The notes under the pieces are model-generated. The model made no database searches. It was not told the DNA's origin and worked only from the letters and a program-made list of their open reading frames with translations. DNA of 64,000 nucleotides, from positions 248,001-312,000 of the forward strand of contig NW_024882032.1 in assembly GCF_019059575.1 (NCBI RefSeq). Reading direction: 5' to 3'. The DNA is from Amphibalanus amphitrite. Lineage: Eukaryota > Arthropoda > Thecostraca > Balanomorpha > Balanidae. The position numbers were made by a program, and so were the translations under genes. This document shows positions 11,254 to 22,940 of the stretch, in pieces. Position 1 is the first letter of the stretch. Every line of letters begins with the position of its first letter.

Positions 11254-12614
11254 CAGGGTGGAAAGAAAAATATGTTTTGATTTTAACAGCCCGTGACATC
11301 AAAGCGAGTAGTAATAGCTCAAAATGAATTAGTGCATTTGAATCACCTTTTCTGGAAGTTTTATACCTGGTGTCATTCACACTCTTTCTCGCTCCTGGGC
11401 GTCCCCCATAGCACGTGTTCTGAGTAACCCCTTTTTCGCAGAATTTAGAGATATGTGTACCGCGCAACCTCGCGAGATGAATTCAGCGCACAAATCGGGT
11501 GCCGGTGGATTCTACGTGCGACCTTCCAAATCGTCTTCATCACGTTCGGGAGACTCTCTGGGCTCATGGCTGGCACCTGTGATTTCATTAAACCCCACAG
11601 ATAAAAACCAGGGGCGTCGGGCCTGAGAAGAGGGCTGGCCATGAAATTTCGGCTTTTTTGACTGGTCACGTGCCCTCTTAAAGTGTTCCTCCGGCCAGGA
11701 GAGGCTCGCTCTTTATGTGCTAGATGGAGCCCCGTCTTTTTTGGAAACAGTGTACTCAGTTACACCCTGCAGAGCTGTCACTATCTAACGCCCGAGCCTT
11801 CTCAGCACCCGAGCGTAGCGTTCCTTGTTGACGGTGACGTGGTGCCTTTCGATGTTTCGAGGGAAAACGGTCCGATGAGACAGGCGGTGGACATAACACA
11901 TCATTACGTCAATGTGAGACTGTGCAGAGGGCTCTATAACGTTGTGCCCAGAGGGAATGAAGCCCAAACTTGACAGTTCTGGGTTGATTTTACCGCTCAT
12001 TCGGACCGTTTCCCTCGAAACATCGAAAGGCACCACGGCCACCGTCAATAAGGAACGCTACGCTCGGGTGCTGGAGAGGATCTAGTGTTAAATAGTGGCA
12101 GCCCTGAAGGTTTTAACTGAGTAAATTGTTTCCAAAAAAGACGGGGCTCCACCTAGCACGTAAAGAGCGGGCCTCTCCTGGCCGGAGGAACACTTTAGAG
12201 GGCACGTGACCAGTCAAAAAAGCCGAAATTTCATGGCCAGCCCTCTTCTCAGGCCCGACGCCCCTGGTTTTTATCTGTGGGTTTTAATGAAATCACAGGT
12301 GCCAGCCATGAGCCCAGAGAGTCTCCCGAACGTGATGAAGACGATTTGGAAGGTCGCACGTAGAATCCACCCGATTTGTGCGCTGAATTCATCTCGGAGG
12401 TTGCGCGGTACACATATCTCTAAATTCTGCGAAAAAGAGGTTACTCAGAACACGTGCTGTGGGGGACGCCCAGGAGCGAGAAAGAGTGTGAATGACACCA
12501 GGTATAAAACTTCCAGAAAAGGTGATTCAAATGCACTAATTCATTTTGAGATATTACTACTCGATTTGATGTGACGGGCTGTTAAAATCAGAACATATTT
12601 TTCTTTCCACCCTG
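11254..12614. mobile_element. Giant foldback (long inverted repeat) element with TA duplication
   Basis: The two arms (about 11254-11879 and 11996-12614) are imperfect reverse complements around a loop of ~116 bp. The tips are CAGGGTGGAAAGAAAAAT and ATTTTTCTTTCCACCCTG, each next to TA. The empty site GATTTTTATATATGTAAACT exists at 10807-10826 in the upstream copy of the host repeat, which proves insertion with TA duplication (Tc1/mariner-like behaviour). Short open frames in the two arms mirror each other and are not genes. A transcript would fold into a >600-bp hairpin. Confidence 0.92.
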
Positions 12615-12647
12615 TATGTAAACTAGAGGGACAGCATTACGCGCAGC
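12615..12647. repeat. ~432-bp repeat, copy 3 (fragment)
   Basis: Only the first ~26 bp of the unit (ACTAGAGGGACAGCATTACG and a few more) is present before unrelated sequence begins at 12648. Confidence 0.8.
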
Positions 12648-12864
12648 CAGGGGGGTTCGCTCCCGTGCCTTCAGCATTACGAAAAATGGCAACAACCCGT
12701 GAGCAGCATCAGCGCTCACGCACATGTTCAAGGAAAACAACATGTAATGGACTGCTAATGATGGCCCTCTCCACCAATCAGCGTTCGGCATCTCGAGCGC
12801 TGATTGGCTGGTAGCAAACGCGTCATATGTGGGTCTCATTTTTTGCTATCAGTGAACGCGTCAT

Positions 12865-14053
12865 TTAACCCGCGCGGGGCTGGGGTCTCCAGCCGAACGC
12901 GCGGGGCTGGGGGGGGGGGGTAAATTTTACCCCCCCTGTTATCTCCCGAACTAATGGTCCGATTTGGAAAATTCAAACGCCAATCGAAAGCTCTCGTCAC
13001 GAACTACTAGAAACATGTACTTAATTTAAAGTTTGAGGTCAAGGTCAAGGTCAGGTCAAGGGTACAAATTGCAAGTTTCTACAGTATCGGCCTTGCACTG
13101 TAGTTGCCGAAGAATGGAGTCATGGACTGAGACTGATCGCCCAAAACGTGTTCTTAGGCTACCAAGACAATATTTGTTGCATACAATATCATTCAGAGGT
13201 CAAGGTCAAGGTCAGGTCAGGTCAGGTCAGGTCACCAAAAAACAAAATATAGAAAAGGGCATGTGCGACACATGTTTTATGGGTCATTTTACTCATAGAA
13301 TTCAATAGGCACACTCAATAAGTGATATGGACCACCTCTGGATGAATTTCAGGTCGAGGTCAGGTCAAGGTCAGGTCAAGTGAGGTCAAATTTTGAAGTT
13401 GGTTGTTAAGGCCTAAAAAGGTGTTTATCTGATGCAGTTTTTCACGGCGAATCGAATGGTGCTATTTTTGTTTCCGTACGAGGTCTAGAACTTCCAAAAA
13501 ATTCATTTTTCAAAAAATTTGTGTTTCGTGACGTCATAAAATTTTGAATAACTCCCACATTTTTGAACCGATTCTTCTAAAATTTGGTATGTAGGTGCAC
13601 ATAGACCACTTCTCTGACATATATTCCGGTTTTTTCGATAGACTCAAAATTTTGGATTTTATAATGATTTTCCCAAAAAAGTCAGTTTTTTGAAAAAAAT
13701 TAGGCCAAAATCCAAAATTTTCAAAAAAAAACCGAGATGGCCATTTGATAGACAAAGTAAAATTACGTATAACCTTTTTTGTTACGTCTTGATTCCTTTA
13801 AAAATGAAGATGTTAGCGGCGTTTGAACTTTTGCCGTTTTTGAGGCGAAAATGGCGAACATGACGTCACTAAAACGTCAATTTCTCAAAAATTTTCCGAC
13901 GGATTTCGCTCAAATTTTCAGGGAACGTGTCAAATTGATGTAAGAAAAGGTACTGAAAGTTTGGCGGCGCTGCGCGCCGCCATTTTTGAGATATCGCAAA
14001 AATTCGCGAGGGGGGGTAAAATTTACCCCCCCCCCCAGCCCCGCGCGGGTTAA
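12865..14053 (+). mobile_element. TTAA-bounded G-hairpin element, copy C
   Basis: TTAA lies at 12865-12868 and 14050-14053. The termini are CCCGCGCGGGGCTGGG and CCAGCCCCGCGCGGG. The G/C-tract hairpins carry the loop TAAATTTTA and its complement. AGGTCA clusters occur at 13036-13060, 13195-13235 and 13350-13390. The 19-nt hairpin GGCGGCGC-TGC-GCGCCGCC is at 13963-13981, about 70 bp inside the right end, as in copy A. Confidence 0.88.
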
Positions 14054-14895
14054 TACACAGTGGCCTATGGAGAATGGCACGTGGAATTGAAGGTCAGTGT
14101 TTTATTGCTTCGTACATGCGAATGGGGGTATTTGAGTGGCATTTGACACCATTTTCGAAATCTACAGTGAATTTCTGATCGACTCATGTATATATTTTTA
14201 TGAATTTGACAGTATTAGTGCTACATAGTCGGTGTTTTATGTTGGTGTTGTTTCTCTCGACCTTTGTCTCGGACTTTAATCATGTCTTTTCTCGAAAATG
14301 CTTGCCATAACCAGGTCTATACTGTATCTGTATAAAGGGAATATGTGTTGAATATGAGGGGAAAGTAGTAATGACCATTCTGCCTATCAAACTGCCAGAA
14401 GGTGTGCTTGTAAGGTGATTGAAACTGCAGTACGGGTTGCAGATGTGGGTTTGACATTAGCATTGTTGTTTTAACCCCACTTGCTCTAATAAAATGGGAA
14501 CATGGGGTTATGTACACACTATTGCACAGCCTAGTATCAAGCTGGTTGATATGTGGAGGATAATGAAAGCATAAAAACCTTTCTTAAGTGAATACGAACG
14601 TTGCATCTTGTGACTTATGTCAAGTCATTTTAAATCAAATGATTGTGATTGTAATTTTTACTTCAATTATTATTGCAAGTTTTGACCTTTTTAACTTCAT
14701 CAAGTTTTATGTGTACCAATTTCATATCCCTGTGTAATGTCTGTGCGGCTTTGTGCAGTGTGGTGTCTTGAAACAAACCAATTTATTTTGTACCTTTTTG
14801 TACCTCAACAAATGTATGTCAAAGGGCAAAAATGTCATGTCTATTATCATTGACACTACTACAGCTAACTTTGCCTGTATATTCCTATCTTTCAG

Positions 14896-15033
14896 AGGCA
14901 TTCAATTCAATCTGCTTTCCAGTGCAGTACCCAGGAGGCTGCAACTGAAACTCGCACAAAGGCAATCAAGTGTCACTTCATCAGCCTACAGCAACAGCCC
15001 ATCTGTAATCAAGATATGGATGAGGTGGCATAG
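14896..15033 (+). CDS. Candidate terminal coding exon, unrecognised (weak)
   Basis: After a pyrimidine-rich tract ending CTATCTTTCAG, an open stretch of 45 codons (RHSIQSAFQCSTQEAATETR at the start, DMDEVA at the end) runs to a TAG at 15031. The composition looks protein-like and it lies in a repeat-poor stretch. I do not recognise the product and see no partner exon, so this may be chance. Confidence 0.22.
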   Translation, partial: RHSIQSAFQCSTQEAATETRTKAIKCHFISLQQQPICNQDMDEVA

Positions 15034-15305
15034 AAGAACAACCAGTTCAAACATGAAAAGATGTATTTTGTTTTGGACTATTTCTTAGCATAACAGAACA
15101 GCACACTTGCTGCTTTTTATGTTTGCCCTGTGTGCAGTTTTGAATGATTTTAACTATGAAATGCTTTTGCCAACTCTTCTCTTTACATAAGCTTCCTTTG
15201 TCATGCATGTGTAATTTTGAGTTTACATGCATGATGTAGGCATATTTCCCTTGGCTTCATAAAACTACTTTGCAAGCTTTTGTTATGGACATTCGTGCTT
15301 CCTCA

Positions 15306-15366
15306 GATGTGTCCAGTAGTTGATGAAGGGAGAAGAGGAGTAGGACAGCTGATATTACCAAGAATA
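15306..15366 (+). CDS. Candidate small internal exon, unrecognised (weak)
   Basis: CTTCCTCAG precedes 61 bp open in one frame only (MCPVVDEGRRGVGQLILPRI), followed by ATAG|GTATGT. The splice sites are plausible. It cannot be in one transcript after the candidate ending at 15033 unless that one is wrong. Confidence 0.2.
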
Positions 15367-15599
15367 GGTATGTGCTTGTCTGCACTTTGGGCTGTTCCAT
15401 CATATGCAATCTCTATTTACTTTGAGTTAAAAACACCTCATCTTTTGTTTCTTTCTTGTGTGGCCATTGTTTCCATGGTGCTATAAACGTCAAGTTTGAA
15501 GTTGGTATCCAAGTGAGCAAAATGTACATTATTTCAGTCTGTCTTGAATCATTCGTCTTGAATTATATCCCTAACTGACATCCTGTTATTTGTCCTGCA

Positions 15600-15758
15600 A
15601 TGTCTGTGCCTGTGTCCGCCCTTACCTCCGGCTCCAGCCTCCAACCAGCCCTGCTGAGCTCTGTCGCCGGCGCGGTGTGTCGCAACGTGCTGTTTCTCCA
15701 CTCCAGCCGACAGCTGCTAGGAATCGTCCTGTGCCATGCGCGATGCGACACAGCAATT
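15600..15758 (+). CDS. Candidate first coding exon, unrecognised (weak)
   Basis: ATG at 15600 opens MSVPVSALTSGSSLQPALLS and runs GC-rich at third positions, like the receptor exons, to a possible donor CAATT|GTAAGC. The minus strand also has an open frame here with a GAG|GTAAGG donor, so the strand is undecided. No family is recognised. Confidence 0.22.
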
Positions 15759-16278
15759 GTAAGCTGCAGGTCACATTCGGACTGATTGGCTCCGCATATG
15801 TGCATCCGGCCGAGTGCTAGTCGATATCAGGGACGTTGGTCGGACTGTTGTGGCGGCGTGCATTGTGCTGGTTGAAGTTGTTGTATTTCTGTTAGTGAAA
15901 AGCATTAATACATAACCATGCCCGCAGCCCAATGTTATTGTGGATTTCAGAGAGAGTGGCCAGTCAGGAGGGCCCCATGTGGGTATGGATCCAGTGTCCA
16001 GTGGGATTGGCTAAGATTTGCGGCGATTGATCAACGCTTCTATGATAGTACACCTAGTCCTATTGAGTTATGAGGGGAGGTGACGTGAGGGACCTGACCT
16101 TACTAAACTCTTGTGAAAACACGATACATACGAACGGTAAGAAACCGACAGCCATTCTTTCCGCCAAGTGTCATCTTTCTGTGAAGGATTTCTTGGCACT
16201 GAGTGTTCAGAAATTGCGTTGTTTTTGGACTGTGTAGAGGTTCACGAGCGACAACATAGCTCAACAACCTGACGTACC

Positions 16279-17273
16279 TTAACCCTATTCCTGGCGGGGG
16301 GGGGGGCCTCAGGAGCCCCCCCCCCCTGAGGTTTTTGGGTTATTTCTCCCAAACGCGTTGAGCTAGGAAGCAAGATGTCTGAAACATCTAAGATGTCTAC
16401 GCAACATGTCTGAAAATTTTGAGTTGATCTGACCTCAGGTCAGGTCACCAGAGGCGGTTTGGTGACCCTACCTCAGAAAACTTTGCAATCACGCCAGAGC
16501 TAGAGTTTTTGACCGATCAATTATTTCTCTTCAGGCTTTAGTTAGGGTACCAGTATGTGCAATTTGTATATCTCGGAATTTTGATATCGGTGACCTAAGG
16601 TCAGGTCAGTTTCGCGACCTCCCCATTATAAGTCAATGGGGGAAAAATCAACTCCCTGTTTTTACCACTAAAACGGGTCGGAATGGCCCCATATACCATA
16701 CATGACTTCATATACGTTCAACCTTCACTACCTTGAGGTCTGTTTTGCTGTTGGGCAGCTGTGAGGTCATGTGACGTCATTAAAGGTCACCAAAGGTTTT
16801 TGGCCAATAACTCCGTACAGGAACAAGATACAGACGCGTGGATAGTCTCATTGTGTTCAGCTCGTCAAGACGCATCGAATGATATACATGATGACCTCGA
16901 GGTCACGTGACCTGAGGTCAACCTTTGACCTTGACCTTTCGAGGTCAACATATATATCATTCGATGCGGATTGACGAGAGGATCACGATGATGCCCTTAG
17001 TTTGTTCCTATCTTGACTAATTCGAAAGTTATTCGAGAAAAACTCTCTCCATATCTAGCGCCGCCATTTTGACTTTTTCGACCCCTGTGACGTCATCTTT
17101 GACCTGACCTGAAAATGACCTTAGTAAAAATTGTAGACCTTGTCCATGCGTATCCGATGCCGTTTACCGCTTGTCGCTATCTTGCTTCGTTCTCGAGATC
17201 TCAGGGGGGGGCCGAATCGGCCCCCCCCCCGCCAGTTTCTTGTCCCGGCGGAGCCCGCTAGGAATAGGGTTAA
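16279..17273. mobile_element. TTAA-bounded G-hairpin element, copy D
   Basis: TTAA lies at 16279-16282 and 17270-17273, with ends CCCTATTCCTGGCGGGG and CCGCTAGGAATAGGG. The right inner end is the complement of the left inner end of copies A and G (AACG, GCGACAAGCGGTAAACGG), so modules are shared between families. The centre holds a 26-bp inverted repeat (arms 16861-16886 and 16953-16978) enclosing palindromic AGGTCA/TGACCT sites. Confidence 0.85.
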
Positions 17274-17697
17274 ATATGCGACTTGTACCAGAAGATGCAG
17301 CTTGATCAAAAGATTGGACATGTCAAATTTCAGCTCTTTAGCTCAAAAGAATTTTGAGCTGTCGTAAAAACCGTCAGTGTGGCACCATATCGCCTCCCCG
17401 CGCGGTCGGAAGGTAAAAGTTCGACGGCTCTAACTAAACAAATAGTCGTCGTATCGCAAATTCATTGACGGCGTTCGAAGCGTCGTTCAATTTACTTTCG
17501 AAACATATCCTAACATTAACATTTAACTGCCTAGCGCAATCTCCAACAAGCAAAAGTTCCGTGCATTCATCCTCATACGGTGTTAGCGGCCGCCGGCCGC
17601 CGGCCGCTGACCCACATTCGCGTCATCAGGGAATGCCGCAACTAATTTATTGTTTCCAACTTTTTTCCCGGAGCGTTCTACCTGGTTTATATAGCCT

Positions 17698-18153
17698 TGC
17701 GCGCAGCGTAATGAGGGACAGCATTACGCGCAGCGTAATAAACCAAGTTTCATTGCAATCGGCCCAGTAGCGGCCGAGTTATGGCCAGAATAAATTTGGC
17801 GTCTCGGACCTCCTGGCCGGCGGTGCTCTGTTCCGGTATTCATTGCCAAAGGTCAGTGACCTGCCGGCTCTGATTTGGCTCAGTTTTGCAAGCGAAGAAA
17901 CTGAGGCTAATGCGCGTGCTCTCTGATCGGCGACGGCCGCGGCCCAAAATCCCGCAAAGATGCGCCCGCCACGTGCAAACCGGCGAGCGCACCCCCACCA
18001 AAATTTAATATGACAAACAGATGCACGCGTCCGACTTGCGCCTAAAATTCCACCCCCGTAGCCCGCACCGTTCCGGAGCAATAGCCCGCCAAGCGTGACT
18101 GACGCGTTACATACATACATACGTACAGACATTTTGATTTTTATATAATGTAA
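17698..18153. repeat. ~432-bp repeat, copy 4 (dispersed)
   Basis: It matches copies 1 and 2 from GGGACAGCATTACGCGCAGC to ATTTTGATTTTTATATAATG. The GCGCAGCGTAATGA piece at the left edge is doubled. This shows that the unit is not confined to the array at 10.4 kb. Confidence 0.85.
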
Positions 18154-19844
18154 ATGATGTGTCAGAACACACCCTTCCGTCTTTCCCATCCTCAGGACAG
18201 CCAATCCTTCTCCTCAACGCCTCAGGTCCTCAACTCCCTGCTCCGAGCTGGACCGGCAACTTTATTCCATGCGGGAAGCTTCCATATAGGAGCACGGTCG
18301 TGGCCGGGTGCAGTGAGTACCGGTGGGCTTAATAAGTATCAGTGGGCTGGTTGGCCTGTCCAATTGGATGGGCTCAGCCCTGGCTGGCGACTCTTTATGG
18401 TGTCTGCCCAGACCAATGTCTTCCCTAATTCCTATCGTCCTTCCGGCTCTTAAATGGTCTCGTCAGACGGGAAAAGCCTAACCCAACAAAGCAAAAAAGA
18501 TGTGTCAGATAGTCCCATTTTCACGGTTCAATGAAAGTATCGAGGATAGAAAAAGTATCTGGGGACGCTGATAGGCCGCTAAGAGAATGGTCATGTTTGG
18601 GAGCCCCAACGCTTGACAAATCAGAGACCAATTCATAAACGTTCAATGTGCATTCACAATTTACAGCACGCTCACAATGTCATAAGCACGCCTTTACTCC
18701 ACCATACACATACACACAGCCACACACTCTCTCCCGTCCCCACACACACTCCCCCTCCCCCCTCCCACATACAACCATCACTCCCGCATGCATACCGCAC
18801 CGTTATTCCCTCCCGTTACCTCTCAATCAGTGTGTACTCAGCGTCATTACAGTCAACTCACGTTGACGCAGGGACGTGCATTACTTCCAGCAGCCGCCTG
18901 CTCCATCCTGATCCCCCTCACCCCCCCCCCGCGTCGATGCCGATGCTCGGTCCGTCGTCAGCGCGAGCCCGACGGCGCGAGACTCTCCGGGCAGTATCGC
19001 CCCAGCCGCGGTCACGCACGCACCCGCAACGATACCGACGGAGGCGGATTGGAGAGGAGATCGGCGGCAGATTTGGCGGGACGCGGCTGGGCGGAGGACG
19101 GAGGAGAAGGAAGACACGTGTAGAGTGACGAGGTAGGTGGGACTAGAGAATGTTCCAACTCTGAATAACATGTTCCTAAATCCTAATGTCGACCAAGTGG
19201 GTCCATAGACGTGCGAAAATGTTCCAGGGAACTGTAGGCAGTTGAATTTGTTTTACATGATAAGTTGCAAAGCTCGTTATATAAAAAAATGAAAAGCTTT
19301 CTTTCACAATAAAAACAAATAGCAATGTCAAACAACACGTCAACAATAAAAAAGTAAAAAGCCGTTTTCCTGTATGTTTGATGCAGTCTTGCAATGCAAT
19401 CCAGGCATCCAAGAAACTTTGCACGAGACGTTTTCTTGGATGGTTTTCTTGGATAGCTTGATTTCATCCGGAGCTTCTGCTTTAAAAGGAAATTTGTAAA
19501 CTTTCTGTACTGTTAAGTAGTTAGAACTACCTGTGTTTTAGTACCCAACGTGTAGTTAATGTAATTTTATTTTATTTCAGCAAATTTCGGCCTTTTTAAG
19601 CAGACAACAAACGATATTATGAAACATACAGGAAATAATATCTATTAGCATATGCCGAAGTATGCCTTTAGCATTAGCGCGAGCGTGCGGTAAAAGCTTT
19701 TTGTATTAAACCGCATAATGTTGAAGGCAATTGGACAAAGGTTTCGGCCCATGGGCAAAACATTTTATCAGCGAACTTTTGAAGCATTTCCTGAGACGGA
19801 GGAAGGCGCTGGAAAAGAGCTTAACTGATAGAAATCTAACGTGA

Positions 19845-19936
19845 ACTTCATGCACTCTTCATGAAGAATTTCATGAAGAATTTCATGAAGAATTTCATGA
19901 ATTTCATGAAACTTCATGAAGAATTTCATGCACTCG
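19845..19936. repeat. TTCATGAA tandem repeat
   Basis: About six copies of the palindrome TTCATGAA are spaced mostly 15 bp apart (TTCATGAAGAATTTCATGAA). The run is bounded on both sides by TTCATGCACT. TTCnnGAA is the core arrangement of heat-shock elements. Confidence 0.85.
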
Positions 19937-20205
19937 GCCAAGGCCTCGTGCATGAAAATCTTTGAAAACTCTCGATAGAAATATTTCGTTTTCGCGGTAT
20001 CGTCCAAGAATGTATATTCATGAGGTGTTGCCTCGCCATTGTACCTAATTTTACCAAATCTGCACCAAATATCTATTCTTCATATCATTAATTTATTTCA
20101 CTGTTTTAATAAAAAAATAGCGTCTTATCATTTGACAAAGCATGCATATAAGCAATAAGTGCAACCCTAGTTGATAGCTACAAAGAAACACAACAATTTA
20201 ATTTG

Positions 20206-20269
20206 ACCAAATTTGTACCAAATGTGCACCTAATGTGCACCAAATGTGCACCAAATGTGTACCAGATGG
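20206..20269. repeat. 12-bp tandem repeat (AAATGTGCACC type)
   Basis: There are five imperfect copies of ACCAAATGTGCA, with the variants TTTGTACC and CTAATGTG. Confidence 0.85.
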
Positions 20270-20659
20270 CCGTCGTGTAAACGGCTCGTGTAAAACAAAG
20301 CCTTCATGTGGCCCATGACAGTGTCAGTAAAAACCATAATGCATGCACGTTGTACTTTATATAAAAATAACACTTGTTCCGTCCCCACTCCATTATCTGC
20401 TCAGCCCTTTCAGAGCATCCAATGATCACTCAACAGCATTATTAGCGAAATGTTAGAAATAAGGCTCTAAGACCAGTTGCTTCAATTTCGTTTCTAATTT
20501 ATACCAGCCCATTCCTTCGTAATATGAGCTGCATTTCTCATGTCGGATTCTGCATGTCGCCTGGGCCAATCTCAATGCCTAGATGAAAAACTGTGATAAA
20601 CGACACGGAAAGGCTAAGTCATGTATGTTTTTCCTGCAGATTACTAAATTGATATGAAA

Positions 20660-20920
20660 TAGAGATGTCAATCGGATACCAACTTTTTGGTATACCGATA
20701 CCAAAACAATACCAACTTGGTATTTGGTATTTCAATCCTAATATGTTTGGTATTTTGTTGGTATTAAAAACCCCACTAATGCCAAAGAGGCTGATAAATT
20801 GGTAAAAAGTTGGTATTTTCCTCATTCTCCAAAGTTGGTTTGGTTTCGGTATATCCTCACGGCTTTGCTTGGTATTTGGTTTGGTATCGGTATTCCGATT
20901 TTCTGTAATTGACATCATTA
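20660..20920 (+). mobile_element. TACC-rich hAT-like MITE, copy 1
   Basis: The ends are TAGAGATGTCAATCGG and ATTGACATCATTA, flanked by ATATGAAA (20652-20659) and GTATGAAA (20921-20928), a 7-of-8 duplication. The interior is a dense mix of GGTATT and TTGGTAT motifs. Confidence 0.85.
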
Positions 20921-20928
20921 GTATGAAA

Positions 20929-22866
20929 AGTCATGTAAGCAGCAAAATAAATAAGTTCAAAGTATCACCGACCATTGGCGGACCCTGCCAAGGCCTTGTC
21001 ACATGACAGTGGTAGCCCCCAATAGGTGTCCGTTGTCGCCGGTGTGTAATTCTCGTCAAATGCCGCAATACCTATCAGAAACGTTTTACGTCTGGGGAGG
21101 TTATGGTCCATCAGACAAATTTTCATAATTTTTGCGCATTAGTCGTGTAACATAAATTAGAAATGTATAGTTGAATAATAACGTAACATTGAATTGTCTA
21201 TCTACCTGAAAAGTCATTAAAACATTTATAATCAATTTCCACCACCTGATAATCATCCATTTCAATTATTTCCTTCTTTCTTGACAACCTTGGAATCATA
21301 TATCATTTCCGTCGAAACACCGACCACTCTCGATACGAAGAGTTTCCATCGTCTGACGCCTAATCACCCATACCTTTCCCTGTGGACTCCTCGCTCATTG
21401 CCTTTCCCCCGCGGGCCACTCTGGTCATTACCGATCAGCTGATAGGGAATAACGGAAGGGTCATTACCGGCTTTGTTCGTAATGGAGAGCTGATAGGCAT
21501 AATAGGATACACGGAGAGGACAGGTGTGCCCTGAATGGAAACAGTCGGGATTGTGGGGCAAAAGGGTAATCGATTACACCACCACCAAAGGGCATGTCCA
21601 GGGTTACAGTGCCCACGACAGCATCATAGTGCTTCTAAGTTCGCCGGTGAAAAAGCTATCAATTTATAAGTTTTTTTTTGATATATGAAATATGAAATCA
21701 ATCACCCCACATGCGACTTTAGAAAAGCCTATCCCACACAAGAGAAGCACGACCTCGTTTTAATTTAACCACTGAATGTAATGTTTTTACGTTTTTAGCG
21801 TGGTAAGATGATTACAGATAATGAGATATCTCCTCCAGGGGTCTCTGAGTAGACGTGATCACCCGATCCCACGCACACACGTGCCAGCCAGCAAGTGGAA
21901 TGTCTGGCAACAGTGGTGTCATATGGGATTCAATGGGATCATTGATTGGGTTCATACTTTTTTCAGGTGCCCTACCTACGCTGATAAGATGTACGGTAAA
22001 TCCAGACAAATTGTTCGACAAATGCAGACAAATATATCCGGAAAATACAAATTTTCCGTTAATTAGAAAACATGGTTGTGCGGATTTATTGACGTCACAT
22101 GTCGTCATTGTCACACAAATATACACATTCGCAATTCGAACATGCCTATCCGCATCAGTGTCATTCTCACATTTCTTCATACAATTCAGCAGCAGATACA
22201 TAAATGTCCATGGAAAATACTTTTCTACCGAGCAGAACATCCCTCCCTCTAGCAGGCCTGACAGGGATTCCCGGTTGCATCCGGTGGTTACAATGTTCTC
22301 GCAGCTCAGCAGCGGAGCATATACACTCAGAAACAGTTTTTAGAACATTCGATGATTAGTTTACTCCGAGGTATCCGGCCAGTCTCAATTTCCGGTAAAT
22401 GCTCTTGACACGGAGACATTAGATGCCGAAATTTCCAGAAAGCCAAGGTTTAGTATGCCGACTATCTCAATCAATCTCAACATCGATACAGCGACCTTCT
22501 TTGAGATAACATTGGAAGTTTTTAAGACCGTGCCGTTGTCCAGAAGACCCCCCAGGTGTCTCCATGAACGAATGTCTTGACGGTCCGCGGATTCGATCCG
22601 CGCGCTGCACATCAAAAGAAATTCTTGCTAGCGATCCCCCGTCCAGGAGATTTCCCAACAACTGCGCATTTGAACGCATTTGAACGGCAAAATGCCATCA
22701 AAGGTGAACAAATATCCACTCTATCGCTGCACATCATCCACACTTGGTCAACGTCACCACAAACGCTGCCAATCTCTAAAAAAAAAACACGACCGAAGTC
22801 GTTACGACAGCCTGTCAGCCGCCGCCGCCGCTGGTACAGAATGCCGTCTGTGGCCTCCACGATAAA
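20929..22866. other. Unassigned sequence
   Basis: No gene, repeat array or transposon end was recognised. The open frames at 21.8-22.3 kb have no familiar motif. Confidence 0.5.
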
Positions 22867-22939
22867 GCGCCTCGGTAGCTCAATGGGTAGAGTTGCGGAT
22901 TGTCGATCCTAAGATTGATGGTTCGATTCCGGGCGCGCC
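22867..22939 (+). tRNA. tRNA-like sequence with Pol III A and B boxes (probable pseudogene or SINE head)
   Basis: The A-box-like TAGCTCAATGGGTAGAG and the perfect B box GGTTCGATTCC are spaced as in a tRNA. The anticodon loop would read TTGTCGA (GTC, Asp). However, the acceptor and T stems pair badly and there are two extra bases before the D stem, so a functional tRNA is unlikely. Confidence 0.4.
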
Positions 22940-22940
22940 G

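Larger units (their letters stand above)
14054..16278. other. Repeat-poor, AT-rich segment with weak exon candidates
   Basis: This is one of the few stretches without obvious transposon ends. Three weak exon candidates (14896, 15306, 15600) lie here. No promoter or polyadenylation arrangement can be defended. Confidence 0.4.
18154..20651. other. Unassigned; includes a GC-rich island
   Basis: 18880-19130 is GC- and CpG-rich with overlapping frames on both strands and could be a promoter or first-exon region, without proof. 18700-18790 is CACACA/CTCCC-rich. 19200-19800 is AT-rich with nothing recognised. Confidence 0.4.

Noticed and set aside
11445-12574. Matching frames of 74 and 122 residues in opposite orientation
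   Set aside because: They are the two arms of the foldback element and mirror each other by inverted repetition; there is no independent sign of coding.
18613-19171. Candidate GC-rich coding exon (171-residue frame)
   Set aside because: Frames are open in three phases and on both strands, the composition is low-complexity (His/Pro/Arg), and no domain or convincing splice site is present.
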